64,000 bases of DNA. It comes from Ilumatobacter coccineus YM16-304 (lineage in GTDB: Bacteria; Actinomycetota; Acidimicrobiia; Acidimicrobiales; Ilumatobacteraceae). This document shows, piece by piece, positions 9,308 to 16,960 of the stretch. Every line of letters starts with the position of its first letter. The stretch's first letter is position 1. The stretch is taken from NCBI RefSeq assembly GCF_000348785.1, contig NC_020520.1, positions 3,410,001 through 3,474,000 on the forward strand, in the 5' to 3' direction. The translations under genes and the position numbers were made by a program. The notes below the pieces were generated by a model. That model had not been told where the DNA came from, did no database searches, and saw only the letters and a list, made by a program, of their open reading frames with translations.

Positions 9308-9385
9308 TTCGCCGGGGGCTGCGTTCCGTGAGCTCGTTGTGTACGTCCAGTACACGGCCTCGCCACGCGCCTTGCCCCCGACGAA
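9308..9385 (-). repeat. structured intergenic element, copy 2 (inverted)
   Basis: The inverted partner of 6805-6883. Read on the minus strand, its ends are TTCGTCGGGGGC and GCCCCCGGCGAA, again a 12-bp stem with one U-G pair but different bases from copy 1. The inner hairpin is GTGTAC/GTACAC with a five-base loop. The unpaired interior matches copy 1 almost base for base. It lies between the convergent SDR and APH-fold genes. The remaining 168 bp up to 9553 show nothing I can name. Confidence 0.75.
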
Positions 9386-9553
9386 CCATGATCCGGTCTC
9401 AGAGAGCCAGACTCCGGAGCCGGTGGCGACCGACTCTCAACGGCGGCATCCCTCGTCGTCTCGCGCCTTGACCTCGACCACCAGCGACACCAAACTGCAA
9501 GCTGAACTCGCCGGGGCCGGTGGTGGTTGGTTCTTGGCGGCGGGGTCGCCTCG

Positions 9554-10591
9554 CTACTGGGCGATGAAGGCTTCGGCTCGGTCGATGCTGACGACGATGC
9601 GGTCGAACAGGGCCGGCATGTCGACGCCGTCGGTCGACTTCATGCCCAACTTGTAGCGGGCGTACACGCCGTGGATGATGCACGCCGTCTTGAACGAGTT
9701 GAACGCCCGGTAGTACCCGAGGTTCGACATGTCGGCACCGGTGCGGTCGGCGTAGTAGCCGACCAGGTCGTGACGAGACGCGAAGCCCGGCAGCGTGGTC
9801 GGCGCCGTGGCCGCCGCGAGCGGACCATCCGACGACTCGGCCCACGCATTGAGCGCGTAGGCGAAGTCGGCCAGCGGATCGCCGAGCGTGCCGATCTCCC
9901 AGTCGAGCACCGCGGCGATCACGCCGGAGTCGTCGACCATCACGTTGTGCACGCCGTAGTCGCCGTGGACCACGCGGGCCGGGCCCTGCTCGGGCAGGTT
10001 GGCGACGAGGTGATCGTGCAGCGCATGCAATCGCGGCGAGTCGTACTCCGCAGCCTCCGCCGAAGCGGTCCACGACCCGTACCACGTCTTGATCTGACGG
10101 GCGACGTACCCGTCGTGACGGCCGAGGTCGTCGAGCCCGACGTCGGCCGGAACCACCGAATGCAGGTGCGCCAACACCGACATGAACGACTCGCCCACCC
10201 GTGAGCGGGCCTCCTCGTCGAGACGTGGTGCGGTGAGTTCGGCGGTGTAGAGCGCTTCGCCGGCGACCTTGCCCATGACGTAGAAGTGCTTGTCGCACAC
10301 GTCGCGATCGTCGCAGTAGCCGATCGGTTCGGGCACGGGCACCCCGACCGGGTACAGCGCGTCGATGATCCGGAACTCGCGCCACATGTCGTGCGCCTTC
10401 GGGAGCAACTCGCCCTGCGGCGGGCGGCGGATGACCGCATGCTCCCCTGCCGAGTCGGTGAGCTCGTACGTCAGGTTCGAGTGTCCGCCTTCGAGTCGCA
10501 CCCACTGGCACGGCGGTTCGAGCCGCGTGTGTTCGGCCATCCACGCTTCCACGAGGGGAACATCGAACCCGACCACGGTCTGTTCAGACAT
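9554..10591 (-). CDS. phosphotransferase family protein (APH/ACAD10-like kinase)
   Basis: A 345-residue protein with the aminoglycoside-phosphotransferase kinase fold. The catalytic loop is HGDYGVHN (His209-Asn216) and the metal-binding Asp is in LDWE (Asp230), followed by GDPLADFAYAL. This is the sequence style of ACAD10/11-like kinases in actinomycetes, which are associated with acyl-CoA or hydroxyacid metabolism rather than drug resistance. The N-lobe has EGGHSNLTYEL and HAVIRRPP, with Arg where many have a Lys pair. Start ATG 10591 is at the beginning of homology. No partner acyl-CoA dehydrogenase is adjacent. The substrate is unknown. Confidence 0.85.
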   Translation of the reverse strand: MSEQTVVGFDVPLVEAWMAEHTRLEPPCQWVRLEGGHSNLTYELTDSAGEHAVIRRPPQGELLPKAHDMWREFRIIDALYPVGVPVPEPIGYCDDRDVCDKHFYVMGKVAGEALYTAELTAPRLDEEARSRVGESFMSVLAHLHSVVPADVGLDDLGRHDGYVARQIKTWYGSWTASAEAAEYDSPRLHALHDHLVANLPEQGPARVVHGDYGVHNVMVDDSGVIAAVLDWEIGTLGDPLADFAYALNAWAESSDGPLAAATAPTTLPGFASRHDLVGYYADRTGADMSNLGYYRAFNSFKTACIIHGVYARYKLGMKSTDGVDMPALFDRIVVSIDRAEAFIAQ

Positions 10592-10736
10592 GCGCCCATC
10601 ATCGCACTTCGACCCCACACCCAGCCCATCGACGACCGAAGCGCCCCTGAGAACGAGATGCGCGGGTGTCCGTCGCGGCAAACGCGCGTCGTGGCGCACC
10701 GAGCGGCCCCAACCCACCCGGTCGCGAGATCAGCAA

Positions 10737-10847
10737 GCTGAGCCGGGATCAGATTGTTCGAGTGCAAGGAAGCATGAGGCCGAGTTGCCTTCGGGCAACG
10801 AGCGCTGAGGGCTGACGCAGCAATCGGGCAATCTGGCCCGGCTCAGC
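10737..10847 (+). repeat. structured intergenic element with UUCG hairpin
   Basis: A 111-bp region whose ends pair perfectly over 11 bp (GCTGAGCCGGG / CCCGGCTCAGC) and then, after a small bulge, over 7 bp (CAGATTG / CAATCTG). In the centre is GTTGCC-TTCG-GGCAAC, a stem capped by a UUCG tetraloop on the plus strand. Interior words (AAGG, ACGAGC, ACGCAGC) occur in the same order as in the two elements at 6805 and 9308. It overlaps the stop codon of the pgi fusion at 10843. No ORF is supported here; the rest of the 10592-10736 gap probably holds the promoter of the APH-fold gene. Confidence 0.65.
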
Positions 10848-13044
10848 GGTGGGAGCGGTAGTGGGCGATGAGTGCGTTGGTGGAGCTGTCGTGATCGTCG
10901 GGTGACGGTTCACCGACGAGTTCGGGGGTGATCTGGTTGGCGAGTTCCTTGCCCAGCTCGACGCCCCACTGGTCGTAGCTGTTCACCCCCCAGATCGTGC
11001 CCTGCACGTGCACGATGTGTTCGTACAGCGCGATGAGTTGTCCGAGCACCGACGGGGTGAGCCGTTCGGCGAGGATCACCGTGTTGGGTCGGTTGCCCTC
11101 GAAGTTGCGGTGCGGTTCGGCGTCGTTCGTCCGCCCGAAGGCCAGCGCTTCCGACTGGGCGAACAGGTTGGCCATCAACAGATCGTGGTGCTCCTGGTAC
11201 GGATGCTCGGCCTTGACGAAGCCGATGAAGTCGCACGGCACGACCCGGGTTCCCTGATGGAGCAGTTGGTAGAAGGCGTGCTGGCCGTTGGTGCCGGGCT
11301 CCCCCCAGATGATCGGTCCGGTGTGGTGCTGCACTCGCCGACCGTCGAGGTCGACCGACTTGCCGTTCGACTCCATGTCGAGCTGCTGCAGGTACGCCGG
11401 GAAGCGCGCAAGATCGTTGCTGTACGGCAGTACCGCCTTGGTGTCGTAGCCGAGCCCGTTCGCCCACCACACGCCGAGCAGCGCCATGAGCACCGGGACG
11501 TTCTCGGCGAACGGTGCGGTGCGGAAGTGCTCGTCGATCTGGTGGAAGCCGGCGAGGAAGTCGTGGAATGCGTCGGGTCCGATCGCGATCATCAGCGACA
11601 GCCCGATCGCCGAGTCGACCGAGTAGCGGCCGCCGACCCAGTCCCAGAACCCGAACATGTTGGCGGTGTCGATCCCGAAGTCGGCGACCCGTTCGGCGTT
11701 GGTCGAGACCGCGACGAAGTGATCGGCGACGGCTGCCTCGCCGAGTGCGTCGACGAGCCACGTTCGAGCGGTCCGCGCGTTGGTGAGCGTCTCGATGGTG
11801 CCGAACGTCTTCGACGCGACGATGAACAGCGTCGATGCCGGGTCGGAGTCGGCGAGCACGGCGTCGATGTCGGCACCGTCGACGTTGGACACGAACGAAC
11901 AGCGAATCCGCTCGTGGCGGAACGGGCGCAACGCCTGATAGGCCATCGCCGGGCCGAGGTCGGATCCGCCGATGCCGATGTTGACGACGTGCGTGATCGT
12001 GTCGTCGGCGCGCACCCGGTCGGAGAACGCGGCCATCTTCTCGAGCACCTCGTGGACGTCGGGCACGACGTCGACACCGTCGATCATGAACGTCGAGCCC
12101 TTCGGCATGCGCAGCGCGACGTGAGCGGCGGCGCGATCTTCGAAGACGTTGACGTGCTCACCGGCGAACATGGCGTCACGACGAACGGCCACGCCACTCG
12201 TCTCGGCGAGCGAGAGCAGCGACGCGATCACGGTGTCGTCGATCGGGTTCTTCGACCAGTCGACACGCAGGTCGGCCGCGGTGGTGGTGTATCGCTCGGC
12301 TCGACCGGGGTCGTCGGCGAAGAGCTCTCGGAGATGAGCGGGGCGAGGCAGGTCGGAGAGGTCGTCGAGCGTGGTCATCGTCGCTTGACCGTAGCCATCG
12401 AGCAGCGACGCCGCGGCGTGATCGAGGAAGACGATCGTGTCGTCGCCGGCGACCCGCGAGATCGGGAGCGACGAGTCGCCGTCGATCAGCCATCGCCGAA
12501 CCACGTCGGCCTTCCCGGCCCCGGTCACGAGCACGACGCGCAACCGAGCGCCGTTGACCGCTTCGGGCAGCAACGTCATCCGGCGTCGACCGTTGAACTC
12601 GCCGACGCACGCCACGGCTCCATCGTCGTCGACGATGCCGGCATCGGGATGCGGCGCCGGCGGCCACGATGCCGTGTGCCCATCGTCGCCGAGCCCGAGG
12701 TGCACCACGTCGAGCCGCTCCGGGAGCCTGGTCGCGTACGCCGCCGCAGCGGCGTCGAGGTCGCCATCGGTCACCGGCATCAACACCGCTGTGAGATCGA
12801 GGGCCGCCAACTGCTCCGCGTTGCGGTCGGCATCGCCGTCGGGGGCGACCCGCTCGTCGACCTGGAAGATCGAGACTCGATCGGTGTCGATGGCGTCGAC
12901 GAGCCCGGCCAGGAGCCCCGGCGCTGTCGAGCCGCCGCTCACCGCAAGCGACGCGACTCCCGACGCATCGATCGCCGAGCGAAGTCGCAGCGCAATCGCT
13001 GCTGCCGCATCGTGCGCCGGATCATCGGAGATCACCACATCCAC
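10843..13044 (-). CDS. 6-phosphogluconolactonase / glucose-6-phosphate isomerase fusion
   Basis: One frame of 733 residues joins two sugar-phosphate enzymes. Residues 1 to about 220 are a 6-phosphogluconolactonase: [11 protein letters not shown] near the start and [12 protein letters not shown], the family's GxxxDGHTAS motif. Residues about 223-733 are glucose-6-phosphate isomerase: [11 protein letters not shown], the first signature around [12 protein letters not shown] and the second around [12 protein letters not shown]. The second domain begins at an internal Met (12378), which could also be an independent start. The GTG at 13044 is taken as start; GTGs at 13038 and 13035 are alternatives. 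Both products act on glucose-6-phosphate branches (pentose phosphate and glycolysis). The fusion is unusual; no stop or frame break is seen at the junction. Confidence 0.88.
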   Translation of the reverse strand: MDVVISDDPAHDAAAAIALRLRSAIDASGVASLAVSGGSTAPGLLAGLVDAIDTDRVSIFQVDERVAPDGDADRNAEQLAALDLTAVLMPVTDGDLDAAAAAYATRLPERLDVVHLGLGDDGHTASWPPAPHPDAGIVDDDGAVACVGEFNGRRRMTLLPEAVNGARLRVVLVTGAGKADVVRRWLIDGDSSLPISRVAGDDTIVFLDHAAASLLDGYGQATMTTLDDLSDLPRPAHLRELFADDPGRAERYTTTAADLRVDWSKNPIDDTVIASLLSLAETSGVAVRRDAMFAGEHVNVFEDRAAAHVALRMPKGSTFMIDGVDVVPDVHEVLEKMAAFSDRVRADDTITHVVNIGIGGSDLGPAMAYQALRPFRHERIRCSFVSNVDGADIDAVLADSDPASTLFIVASKTFGTIETLTNARTARTWLVDALGEAAVADHFVAVSTNAERVADFGIDTANMFGFWDWVGGRYSVDSAIGLSLMIAIGPDAFHDFLAGFHQIDEHFRTAPFAENVPVLMALLGVWWANGLGYDTKAVLPYSNDLARFPAYLQQLDMESNGKSVDLDGRRVQHHTGPIIWGEPGTNGQHAFYQLLHQGTRVVPCDFIGFVKAEHPYQEHHDLLMANLFAQSEALAFGRTNDAEPHRNFEGNRPNTVILAERLTPSVLGQLIALYEHIVHVQGTIWGVNSYDQWGVELGKELANQITPELVGEPSPDDHDSSTNALIAHYRSHR

Positions 13045-13061
13045 CCCATCCAGCGTACGAC

Positions 13062-13119
13062 ACCCGGGTGTTTCCGTCACCCGGGTGTTCAGCGACCCAC
13101 AGGGGCCGTCGAAACACCC
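13062..13119 (+). repeat. left copy of inverted repeat bracketing the AbiEi-like gene
   Basis: A 58-bp segment just upstream of the lactonase-isomerase start. It matches the reverse complement of 14161-14218 at 48 of 58 positions by eye. It contains two CACCCGGGTGTT words and an imperfect GTGTT...AACAC hairpin around GCGACCCACAGG. Confidence 0.75.
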
Positions 13120-13227
13120 GACACCGGGCTCGCGCGCCGTTCCGCGCGCCATGGCGTGGTTCGACGATTCGTCGGTAGCTTGCGACCCCCGACTCCCTCT
13201 CCGCCAACATTCGCGAAGGGGACCACC

Positions 13228-14157
13228 ATGGCCGACCTCACGTCCGCCGCACAGCGGCTCGCCGCCCGACAGCACGGCGTCATCAGCATTCGACAACTCG
13301 TCGCGAGCGGCGTCGGTCGAAAGACCATCAGGCGCCTCGACCGCGCCGAAGTCCTCATTGCCGACTACAAGAGCGTGTACCGACTGGGCTCGTCACCGCG
13401 CACGCTCGAGCAACGCTGCGTCGAGCTCAGCCTCGCTCACCCGTCAGCGTTCGTCACCGGGCCAACGGCAGGCACCCTCATGGGCCTGCGAAAGATGCCT
13501 CGACGCTCGCCGATCACCATGTCGGCCAAGCACCCGCTCCACGTCGAGCACGCAGGCGTTCGGTTTCGCCGCAGTACCAAGGTGTCGCCTGCGGATGTCA
13601 TCGTTCGAAACGATGGCATCCGCATCGCTCACCCGGTCCGGCTGGCGTTCGATCTGGCTGGTTGGCTCGACGACCACGCCCACCGCTCGGTCGTCGATCA
13701 ACTGTTGCACGAGCACGACGTCACCGTCGGCGAACTCGTCCGCGTCGGATCGCGGCTCTTCCATCCCGCTCGCCGCGGCTCAGATCGGTTCGTCAACACG
13801 CTGAACACGCTGACGGAGACGCCCACCGAATCCGACGCCGAACGACGCGTCGCCGACGCGCTACGCCGACGAGGTGTGCCGGTCGAGACCAATGCCCAGT
13901 GGCTCACCTTCCCCGACGGGCAGCGGGCTCGACTCGACCTGAGCGTGCCGAGCGCCCGCTGGGGCGTGGAGGTCGACGTCCATCCCAGCCACCTCGGGGT
14001 GATCGGATCGACCAACGACAAACGGCGAGACCGTCGAGCTCGCCTCATCGGCTGGCAGATCGAACGGATCACCGGTCTCGACCTGCTCGACCTCGAGGCA
14101 ACGTGCGACGAATTGTCAGCCCTGTACTCCGTCCGGTGCCGTGAGGTCGCCGCCTGA
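13228..14157 (+). CDS. AbiEi-like winged-helix protein with a DUF559/Vsr-like C-terminus
   Basis: A 309-residue protein. Residues about 1-55 resemble the N-terminal domain of AbiEi-family antitoxins: a helix-turn-helix in [17 protein letters not shown] and [13 protein letters not shown], then VYRLG. The C-terminal 110 residues look like a DUF559/Vsr-type nuclease fold, with [25 protein letters not shown] followed by [18 protein letters not shown]. The acidic pair and GW-R-T pattern fit that family. Actinomycetes carry many such genes without an AbiEii toxin, and none is adjacent here. The start ATG 13228 follows a weak GAAGGGG site. It is bracketed by 58-bp inverted repeats, which raises possible mobility or a flanking-hairpin arrangement. 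Confidence 0.75.
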   Translation: MADLTSAAQRLAARQHGVISIRQLVASGVGRKTIRRLDRAEVLIADYKSVYRLGSSPRTLEQRCVELSLAHPSAFVTGPTAGTLMGLRKMPRRSPITMSAKHPLHVEHAGVRFRRSTKVSPADVIVRNDGIRIAHPVRLAFDLAGWLDDHAHRSVVDQLLHEHDVTVGELVRVGSRLFHPARRGSDRFVNTLNTLTETPTESDAERRVADALRRRGVPVETNAQWLTFPDGQRARLDLSVPSARWGVEVDVHPSHLGVIGSTNDKRRDRRARLIGWQIERITGLDLLDLEATCDELSALYSVRCREVAA

Positions 14158-14160
14158 CCG

Positions 14161-14218
14161 GGGTGTTTGGCGACCCCCTGTGGGTCGCCAAACACCCGGG
14201 TGATCGAAACACCCGAGT
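14161..14218 (-). repeat. right copy of inverted repeat, with 16-bp hairpin
   Basis: Starts 3 bp after the stop of the AbiEi-like gene and mirrors 13062-13119. Its inner part (14161-14176 with 14182-14197) is a perfect 16-bp stem around a 5-nt loop, strong enough to act as a terminator for the gene. Confidence 0.75.
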
Positions 14219-14238
14219 GGGGAGGCTTGGCGTAACGT

Positions 14239-15174
14239 GTGCTGGTGACGACGGTTTCAGCGGCGCCTGCGGCGGCGGACACATCGACCGGCCGAGGGGT
14301 GCAGATCGGGTTCACCGCCTACCTGATCTGGGGACTGCTCACCATCTACTGGAAGCAGCTCAGCGCGTTCGACGCACTCGAGTTGATCGGCTGGCGCATG
14401 CTGTTCGCCGGCATCGTCATGGCGATCATCACCACGGCCCGAGGCATGTGGCCCACGATCCTCGAAGCCTTCCGTGACATCGTGCGCCTCCGCCGGCTCA
14501 CCGCCGCCGCACTGCTGCTCACCGCCAACTGGGGCAGCTACGTCTGGGCAGTCGTCAACGACCGGGTCATCGAGACGGCGCTCGGCTACTTCATGGCCCC
14601 ACTCGGCACCATGGCGGTCGGTGTGTTCGTCCTGAAGGAGACGCCCACCGCCGCGCAGCGACTCGCCTTCGCGCTCGCCGCGGTCGCCGTGGCCGCGCTC
14701 ACCGTGTCGTACGGTCGCCCACCGTGGATCGCAATGCTCATCGCGACCACGTGGACCCTCTACGGCCTGTCGAAGCGCCGTATCCGACTCGACGCGGTCA
14801 ACAGCCTCGCCGGTGAGACGTTCGTGCTCGTGGTCCCCGCCGCGATCCTGCTCGTTGCCATCAGCGGTCGGGCCGACAGCGCCGTGTCGTCGGCCGACTT
14901 CGGCGACTGGGGCTTCCTGATCGGAACGGGAGTGGTCACCGCGATACCCCTGATGTTGTTCGCGTCGGCCGCTCAATCGATCCCGTTCACGCTGCTCGGC
15001 CCACTCAACCTGATCGTGCCCGTCATCAACTTCGCGCTCGGATGGGCGTTCTACGACGAAGACATGCCGCTCGACCGGGTGATCGGATTCGCCTTCGTGT
15101 GGGCCGCGCTGATCGTGGTGATGTGGGACCGGATCCGCATCGCTCGCGCCGCTCGCAAACCAGCGACCGCCTGA
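14239..15174 (+). CDS. rarD: RarD-type EamA family transporter
   Basis: A 311-residue inner-membrane protein of the drug/metabolite transporter superfamily with about ten predicted membrane segments. The NWGSYVWAVVNDRVIETALGY region after the third segment matches RarD, as does the IWGLLTIYWKQL opening. RarD proteins are predicted permeases; the transported compound is not established. The start is either GTG 14239 or GTG 14245, both close to the transmembrane start, with no clear ribosome site. A small lipoprotein gene begins 15 bp after the stop on the same strand. Confidence 0.85.
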   Translation: MLVTTVSAAPAAADTSTGRGVQIGFTAYLIWGLLTIYWKQLSAFDALELIGWRMLFAGIVMAIITTARGMWPTILEAFRDIVRLRRLTAAALLLTANWGSYVWAVVNDRVIETALGYFMAPLGTMAVGVFVLKETPTAAQRLAFALAAVAVAALTVSYGRPPWIAMLIATTWTLYGLSKRRIRLDAVNSLAGETFVLVVPAAILLVAISGRADSAVSSADFGDWGFLIGTGVVTAIPLMLFASAAQSIPFTLLGPLNLIVPVINFALGWAFYDEDMPLDRVIGFAFVWAALIVVMWDRIRIARAARKPATA

Positions 15175-15188
15175 GTACTCTCGGGAAG

Positions 15189-15473
15189 ATGCGCCGTCTC
15201 CTCCTCGCCGTGCCCGCCGCTCTTCTCGTCGCCGCGTGCACGACCGACGCCTCCGACTTCAAGGGCCAGACGGAGGACTTCATCAACGACGACAGCGACG
15301 TCGAAGCGCTCTTCGACGGTGCCGACATCTCCGACGCGTCGTGCACCTCGCCCGACAGCACCGACGTCGGCAGCGAGTACACGTGCACCGCCGAAGCCGA
15401 GGGGATCGGCACGATCCGGTTCGATGCCGTGATCGACGCCGAGAACTCGTTCTCGGTCACCCCGGCGCTCTGA
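15189..15473 (+). CDS. small DUF4333-like lipoprotein
   Basis: A 94-residue exported lipoprotein. The signal is MRRLLLAVPAALLVAAC, with the lipid-anchored Cys at 17. The mature part has a Cys pair (DASCTSP and YTCTAEAEG) and the short beta-rich pattern of DUF4333 domains, common in actinomycete envelope proteins. ATG 15189 is the only start giving a signal peptide. It lies between rarD and another small lipoprotein. Function is unknown; a disulfide-bonded surface domain is the most that can be inferred. Confidence 0.7.
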   Translation: MRRLLLAVPAALLVAACTTDASDFKGQTEDFINDDSDVEALFDGADISDASCTSPDSTDVGSEYTCTAEAEGIGTIRFDAVIDAENSFSVTPAL

Positions 15474-15577
15474 GCCACGTCGACGTGACGTTCGTCGCGC
15501 GCGCGTAATTACCGGCGTCGGATCGCCCGCGTCTGCCAAGGTGTCGCCCGAAACGAACCTCACAAGGAGACATGGAC

Positions 15578-15910
15578 ATGAAGAAGTTTGCAGCAGTGCT
15601 GGCCGTCGGAGCACTCACGTTCACCGCCTGCGGCGGCAGCGACGGTGACGGTGACGGTGGCGGCAGCAGCGACAAGGACAAGATCGCGGCGAGCATGCTC
15701 GAGAGCGGCGACATGCCCGAAGGCATCGACGAGAGCTGCGTCCGCGGCAAGATCAACGATCTGTCCGACAGCGACGCGAAGCTCATCGCCGACAACATCG
15801 ACTCGCCCGACATGCCCGAAGGCCTGAGCGAAGAAGGCCAGGGGCTGATCATCGGGATGCTCGACTGCATCGACTTCTCCGATCTGGATCTCGGCGACCT
15901 CGACGAGTGA
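15578..15910 (+). CDS. small acidic lipoprotein
   Basis: A 110-residue exported protein with a lipobox (TFTAC) and a Gly/Asp/Ser linker. The mature part is strongly acidic, carries two cysteines (ESCVRG and LDCIDF) and ends in an Asp/Leu run. The ribosome site AAGGAGA (15564-15570) lies only 1 nt before an ATG at 15572 but 7 nt before the ATG at 15578, so the second is the better start. A strong hairpin (15928-15969) follows the stop. I do not recognise the family. Confidence 0.75.
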   Translation: MKKFAAVLAVGALTFTACGGSDGDGDGGGSSDKDKIAASMLESGDMPEGIDESCVRGKINDLSDSDAKLIADNIDSPDMPEGLSEEGQGLIIGMLDCIDFSDLDLGDLDE

Positions 15911-15927
15911 CCAGTCGCTGAACGCGT

Positions 15928-15969
15928 CGACGAGGCCCGCTTCACCAACCGGTGGAGCGGGCCTCGTCG
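15928..15969. terminator. bidirectional terminator hairpin
   Basis: A perfect 14-bp stem (CGACGAGGCCCGCT with AGCGGGCCTCGTCG) between the convergent lipoprotein and enoyl-CoA hydratase genes; the loop can pair further (CACC/GGTG). No T-run, but position and stability fit a shared terminator. Confidence 0.75.
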
Positions 15970-15982
15970 CGTCACGGCACGT

Positions 15983-16810
15983 CTAGTCCGACTTCGTGCG
16001 GTAGTCGCCGAAGTCGTCGTCGCGAGCGGTCAGTGCGCTGGTGACCCCTTCGGCGAACTTGCGGTGGTACTCGATCGAGCTCGGCTGGTGGAAGCCGATC
16101 GCGTTGATGTCGGCGGTCGCCCGCATGCCGTTGCGCATGCCCATCGACTCCATCGCACGATGCACCACGCGCTTGTTCAATGCCTGCAGATCGGCGGGCA
16201 CCTTGACGATCCGTTCGGCGACGGCGAGCACCTCGGCATCGAGCTCGGCCGCAGCAAACGCTCGGTTGGCGAAGCCGGCCTCGACCGCCTCGGCACCCGA
16301 CATCGAGTCGCCGGTCAACATCGCTTCCATGGCGCGGCGCATGCCCATCAACCAGACGTGCCAGCCCATGTCGGGGCTCGACATCGAGCGGACCGGTGGG
16401 TACCCGATCTCCGCGTCGTCGGCGACGTACACGAGATCGCACGCCGTGGCCAGCTCGGTGCCGCCGGCGAGGCAGTAGCCGTGCACTTGGGCGACCAGGG
16501 GAATCGAAAGGTCCATCATCTCGAACCAGCCCTGCAACACGTGCCGAGCCCATCCACCGTCGGCCGGACTGATCGTCCACGGCGGACGTTCGCCCGGATC
16601 CTGCGCCAGGTCGTACCCGGCGGAGAAGCATGATCCTGCACCGCGAATGATGACCGCTCCCACGTCGGGCGAGCGATCGGCCGAGCGCAGCGCATCGAAC
16701 AGCTCGGTGCGCAGCCCATGCGACAACGCATTGCGCTTGGTCGGCCGGTTGAGCGTCAAGCGGCGAACGCGCGGGGCGGGATCATCGATGAGGACGAGGG
16801 GTTCAGCCAT
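15983..16810 (-). CDS. enoyl-CoA hydratase/isomerase family protein
   Basis: A 275-residue crotonase-fold enzyme acting on enoyl-CoA thioesters. The oxyanion-hole segments are CFSAGYDL and VHGYCLAGGTELATACDL. The region that supplies the first catalytic Glu in hydratases reads AEIGYPPVRSMSS. The usual second Glu position is not clear, so isomerase, dehalogenase or other crotonase activity is possible. Start ATG 16810 (MAEPLVLIDD) matches the typical beginning; the extra upstream frame has no homology. It lies downstream of the liv operon but after a strong terminator, so it is probably separately transcribed. Confidence 0.85.
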   Translation of the reverse strand: MAEPLVLIDDPAPRVRRLTLNRPTKRNALSHGLRTELFDALRSADRSPDVGAVIIRGAGSCFSAGYDLAQDPGERPPWTISPADGGWARHVLQGWFEMMDLSIPLVAQVHGYCLAGGTELATACDLVYVADDAEIGYPPVRSMSSPDMGWHVWLMGMRRAMEAMLTGDSMSGAEAVEAGFANRAFAAAELDAEVLAVAERIVKVPADLQALNKRVVHRAMESMGMRNGMRATADINAIGFHQPSSIEYHRKFAEGVTSALTARDDDFGDYRTKSD

Positions 16811-16888
16811 GAGGTCGAACGTACTCAGAGCGCTGCAGCCGATCGGTACGCAGCGAACGCACGCGTCGGCTCGGCGTGGAAAACGCAA

Positions 16889-16920
16889 CCGGCCGGCAGC
16901 TCCGAAGAGCTGCCGGCCGG
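16889..16920 (-). terminator. liv operon terminator
   Basis: A perfect 14-bp GC-rich stem (CCGGCCGGCAGCTC and its complement) with a 4-nt loop, UUCG when read on the minus strand. It lies 40 bp after the livK stop. Downstream on that strand is a short T-rich stretch (GCGTTTTCC). A textbook actinobacterial terminator. Confidence 0.85.
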
Positions 16921-16960
16921 CACGATTCAGTGCTCGACGAATCGAGCGATGTTCAGGTGA

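Noticed and set aside
9554-10591. An aminoglycoside resistance kinase.
   Set aside because: The fold is shared, but the sequence is of the ACAD10-like type; nothing indicates antibiotic specificity.
11008-13227. An upstream extension of the AbiEi-like gene back to 11008.
   Set aside because: It runs opposite to the lactonase-isomerase fusion with no homology of its own; the protein start with homology is the ATG at 13228.
13228-14157. A complete type IV AbiE toxin-antitoxin system.
   Set aside because: Only an AbiEi-like N-terminal domain is seen. No AbiEii nucleotidyltransferase is adjacent on either strand, and the C-terminus looks like a nuclease fold.
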